Source: Acidimicrobiales bacterium (GTDB lineage Bacteria; Actinomycetota; Acidimicrobiia; Acidimicrobiales; MedAcidi-G1). From it: 43,669 nt of DNA. The translations under genes and the position numbers were made by a program. The stretch lies in contig JAPKBH010000014.1 of the NCBI GenBank assembly GCA_028823445.1, forward strand, positions 1-43,669. Direction: 5' to 3'. The number at the start of each line of letters is the position of its first letter. Within the stretch, counting starts at the first letter, position 1. This document shows positions 41,152-43,669 of the stretch, in pieces. The notes under the pieces are model-generated. The model saw nothing but the letters and a program-made list of their open reading frames with translations, was not told where the DNA came from and searched no databases.

Positions 41152-42759
41152 ATGAGTGACCAACCAGGGGAATGGGCGCCAGAGCTCGAAGAACTGCGGG
41201 CTCGTGAGGCATTGGCGGAGCAAATGGGCGGCCAAGAAAAAGTTACCCGCCAGCATGATCGAGGCAAAAAAGATGTGCGTCAACGCATTGATTTGTTGCT
41301 CGACGAAGGATCGTTTCATGAGATCGGCAAAATCGCTGGACGCCCGACTTACGACGCCGACGGCCAACTGATCGATTTACAACCAGCGAACTTTATTTTT
41401 GGCCGAGGAAAAATTAACCAGCGCCCGGTGGTAGTGGCGGGCGACGATTTCACGGTGCGGGGCGGAGCAGCCGATGCGTCGATCCCCGCTAAGCAGGTAG
41501 CGGCTGAGCAAATGGCCGGCGAACTTCGTTTGCCTATCGTTCGCCTTATAGACGGCACGGGCGGCGGGGGGTCGGTCAAGAGTTTGGATTCCGATCCGAA
41601 GAAAAAACGAGAAACAACCGGGGGTCATGGCGGGGGAGCCCGCACGTATGTGCCTTACGTGCCGGGTTGGGAACACGCAGTAACGAATCTTTCTATCGTG
41701 CCGGTGGTGGCGCTGGCTTTAGGCCCGGTGGCTGGTTTAGGGGCGGCCCGCATGGTGACCAGTCATTATTCGGTCATGGTCAAGGGGTTGTCGCAAATGT
41801 TTGTGGCTGGTCCGCCGGTGGTCAACCGTTTGGGCGGTGAGCAGGTTGATAAAGAAAGCCTGGGGGGAAGCCGCCTGCAAACCCGCAGTGGGGCGGTGGA
41901 CGATGAAGTGGCTAGCGAAGAAGAGGCCTTTGAGCGGGCTCGACAATTTTTGTCTTATTTGCCTTCGTCGGTTTATGATTTGCCGGCCCGGGGCGAAGTA
42001 ACCGATGACCCGGACCGCACCGATGAGGCGTTGTTGAGCGTGGTGCCTCGGGATCGACGCAAGGTGTATCAGGTGCGTACGGTTATTAACTCGGTGGTTG
42101 ATCAGGGCACGTTTTTTGAGATGGGAAAAAACTTTGGCCGCTCGGCGGTGACGGGTTTTGCTCGTTTAGATGGCTGGCCGGTGGCCGTGCTGGCTGGCGA
42201 TTCTTTTCACTACGGCGGTAGTTGGACAGCCGATGCTGCGCAAAAGGTGACTCGCTTTGTGGACTTAGCAGAGACTTTTCATTTACCGGTGGTGCATTTA
42301 GTGGATAACCCCGGCTTTTTGATCGGTACGGAATCGGAGCAAGCGGGCACCATTCGTCATGGTTCTCGGGCTATGGCTGCTATCTACCAAGCCTCGGTGC
42401 CCTGGTGTTCGATCTTGTTGCGCAAAGTATTCGGGGTAGCCGGCGCTGCACATTCGCCGGCCCATCGTTTTCAATATCGTTATGCCTGGCCTTCCGGGGA
42501 TTGGGGTTCGTTGCCAGTAGAGGGTGGGGTTGAAGCGGCTTACCGCTCTGACCTCGAGGCTTCGGATGACCCGGAAGCATTGTTGGCGGAGATCACCGAG
42601 CGTCTTAATGCGGTGCGTTCACCGTTTCGTACCGCTGAGGGGTTTTTGGTCGAAGAGATCATTGATCCGCGTGAAACCCGGCCTTTGCTTTGCGAGTTTG
42701 CCAACTTGGCGGCCCCATTGCGCACCGCTGGCCCGGCGAGATATCCCTACCGGCCGTAG
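41152..42759 (+). CDS. Acyl-CoA carboxylase carboxyltransferase (beta) subunit
   Basis: A 535-residue carboxyltransferase of the propionyl-/methylcrotonyl-/acetyl-CoA carboxylase type, which moves CO2 from carboxybiotin to an acyl-CoA. Both crotonase-like halves are present: N-terminal FIFGRGKINQRPVVVAGDDF and GGGSVKSLD, C-terminal GFARLDGWPVAVLAGDSFHYGG and VHLVDNPGFLIGTESE. The exact acyl group is unresolved. ATG 41152 is chosen, with GAGGAG 8 nt upstream; a GTG at 41143 lies in the ribosome site. A biotin carrier gene follows on the other strand. The biotin carboxylase is not in the window. Confidence 0.92.
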   Translation: MSDQPGEWAPELEELRAREALAEQMGGQEKVTRQHDRGKKDVRQRIDLLLDEGSFHEIGKIAGRPTYDADGQLIDLQPANFIFGRGKINQRPVVVAGDDFTVRGGAADASIPAKQVAAEQMAGELRLPIVRLIDGTGGGGSVKSLDSDPKKKRETTGGHGGGARTYVPYVPGWEHAVTNLSIVPVVALALGPVAGLGAARMVTSHYSVMVKGLSQMFVAGPPVVNRLGGEQVDKESLGGSRLQTRSGAVDDEVASEEEAFERARQFLSYLPSSVYDLPARGEVTDDPDRTDEALLSVVPRDRRKVYQVRTVINSVVDQGTFFEMGKNFGRSAVTGFARLDGWPVAVLAGDSFHYGGSWTADAAQKVTRFVDLAETFHLPVVHLVDNPGFLIGTESEQAGTIRHGSRAMAAIYQASVPWCSILLRKVFGVAGAAHSPAHRFQYRYAWPSGDWGSLPVEGGVEAAYRSDLEASDDPEALLAEITERLNAVRSPFRTAEGFLVEEIIDPRETRPLLCEFANLAAPLRTAGPARYPYRP

Positions 42760-42788
42760 GCCAGTAGCGGGTCGGCCTTAGGCCGTAA

Positions 42789-43013
42789 TTAAGCGGTTTC
42801 GATTACCGCAACGATGTCGTCTTCGGAAACCATGTCGCCTTCGTTGACCTTTAGTTCGGTCAGGGTTCCGCTGGCTGGGGCTTCTATGGGGATTTCCATT
42901 TTCATGGCTTCAACGATGAGCAGGGTTTGCCCTTGGGTAACCGAATCGCCTACCGAAGTCAAGAGTTTCCAAATGGTTCCGGTTACCGGCGTTTCGGTGT
43001 CTATTTTGGCCAT
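42789..43013 (-). CDS. Biotin carrier domain protein
   Basis: A free-standing 74-residue biotinyl domain. Lys38 in VEAMKMEIP is the biotin attachment site, and the flanking strands GTIWKLLTSVGDSVTQGQ and ASGTLTELKVNEGDMV complete the flattened barrel. It probably carries carboxybiotin to the carboxyltransferase encoded next to it, though it is on the opposite strand. A palindrome CGGCCTTAGGCCG (42773-42785) between the two convergent genes may help end both transcripts. Confidence 0.92.
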   Translation of the reverse strand: MAKIDTETPVTGTIWKLLTSVGDSVTQGQTLLIVEAMKMEIPIEAPASGTLTELKVNEGDMVSEDDIVAVIETA

Positions 43014-43041
43014 GGGCTAGTTCACCTCATGGGGGGAGTTA

Positions 43042-43608
43042 ATGCCACACCGGGCAGACTGCAGCATGTCTTGCCCTACCTTAGAAACCGAACGCTTGCT
43101 TTTGCGGCCCTTTGCGGAGTCCGACACGGATGCTTTTTTTGCCATAATGGACACCCCCGAGGTAAGGGATTGGTTGTGCTTACCGGATTCTTTTAACCGG
43201 GCAGCGGCTTGGTCGTCTATGGCGTTCTTTTTGGGGCAGTGGGAGTTGCGGGGTACCGGCAACTGGGCGTTAGAAGAAAAAGCAACTGGCCGCTTGATTG
43301 GTCGAGCGGGCACTCATCGCCCAGAGTATGAAGATTGGCCGGGGGTAGAAATCGGTTGGACCCTCCACCCGGAGGTGTGGGGCCAAGGTTTTGCTACAGA
43401 AGCCGGCCTGGTTGCTCGGGATTATGGTTTTGATGTTCTGGGTGAAAAAGAACTCTTCAGTTGTATTTTGCCCAGCAATCATCGCTCGCAAGCAGTGGCC
43501 CAACGTTTGGGGTTCACCTTTCTTGAAGAACGGGTGCTTTCACATTTTCCTCAAGAACCCCACGGCATTTGGTCCTGCCGCAGTCACGTGGGGTCAGACC
43601 CGGCGTGA
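43042..43608 (+). CDS. GNAT family N-acetyltransferase
   Basis: A 188-residue protein of the RimJ/RimL-like GNAT group, which uses acetyl-CoA. Visible are ETERLLLRPFAESD at the N-terminus, EIGWTLHPEVWGQGFATEA (acetyl-CoA pyrophosphate loop) and LPSNHRSQAVAQRLGF near the C-terminus. The start ATG 43042 has GGGGGGAG 3 nt upstream; ATG 43066 would also work. The end of the gene coincides with a palindrome at 43584-43608 that supplies its last codons and stop. Substrate unknown. The 61 nt after it hold nothing recognised. Confidence 0.88.
   Translation: MPHRADCSMSCPTLETERLLLRPFAESDTDAFFAIMDTPEVRDWLCLPDSFNRAAAWSSMAFFLGQWELRGTGNWALEEKATGRLIGRAGTHRPEYEDWPGVEIGWTLHPEVWGQGFATEAGLVARDYGFDVLGEKELFSCILPSNHRSQAVAQRLGFTFLEERVLSHFPQEPHGIWSCRSHVGSDPA
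43584..43608. repeat. Palindrome with GGGTCAGACCC core
   Basis: TCACG and CGTGA arms flank GGGT-CAG-ACCC, with two mismatched positions between outer and inner stems. The core and loop match those of the hairpin at 7896-7930. It overlaps the 3' end and stop codon of the acetyltransferase gene. Confidence 0.55.
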
Positions 43609-43669
43609 CCGCGGTTTAGCCGGGAGTTGGTTGGCTATGTCGCTGGGTGGGTTTTGCTGACAAGGTCTA

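Overview
The window looks like chromosomal DNA of an actinobacterium, most probably a member of the Acidimicrobiia. Supporting signs are a mycothiol-dependent formaldehyde dehydrogenase paired with an MBL-fold hydrolase, a CarD regulator, a JAMM peptidase (Mec) next to CysM and the rph-rdgB pair in the order known from mycobacteria, and threonine-rich linkers in secreted proteins. The class assignment is inference; the phylum is fairly secure.

Layout. (1) 1-7063: two very large secreted Asp/Gly/Ser/Thr-rich repeat proteins, paralogous to each other, flank a small pentapeptide-repeat lipoprotein. The first runs in from outside the window. This is the least explained locus here. (2) 7060-13286, minus strand: crotonase, DNA alkyltransferase, GlpD, universal stress protein, CarD, a small conserved protein and ProS. 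(3) 13410-22571: acyl-CoA dehydrogenase, alpha/beta hydrolase, MetY, potassium channel, hydroxyacid dehydrogenase, FabH, the mycothiol-linked formaldehyde pair and an SDR. (4) 22577-30220: the tmRNA gene (tag ATTDDLALAA) enclosed by a 14-bp inverted repeat, two tandem paralogous secreted subtilases, then smpB. (5) 30267-33086: mec-cysM-rph-rdgB, without the usual cysO. (6) 33079-38752, minus strand: PAS-GGDEF-EAL protein, tRNA-Leu(UAG), ClpP, Rpe and AceK. (7) 38809-43608: a cysteine desulfurase-like protein, a SelD that carries an in-frame UGA (selenocysteine), an acyl-CoA carboxylase beta subunit, a biotin carrier and a GNAT acetyltransferase. The last 61 bases show nothing recognisable.

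How the genes work together. tmRNA, SmpB and ClpP form a ribosome-rescue and tagged-protein degradation set. Mec and CysM point to thiocarboxylate-dependent cysteine synthesis, and MetY to homocysteine synthesis. SelD with a UGA codon implies a complete selenocysteine system elsewhere in the genome. The carboxylase beta subunit and the biotin carrier belong to an acyl-CoA carboxylase whose biotin carboxylase is not in the window. Five of six convergent protein-coding pairs overlap at their stop codons, four of them by exactly 4 bp, a sign of a compact genome.

The strongest leads are the giant repeat-protein locus, the selenocysteine SelD that a standard gene caller would truncate, AceK in an actinobacterial setting, the inverted repeat around tmRNA, and a shared unrecognised C-terminal domain on the twin subtilases.
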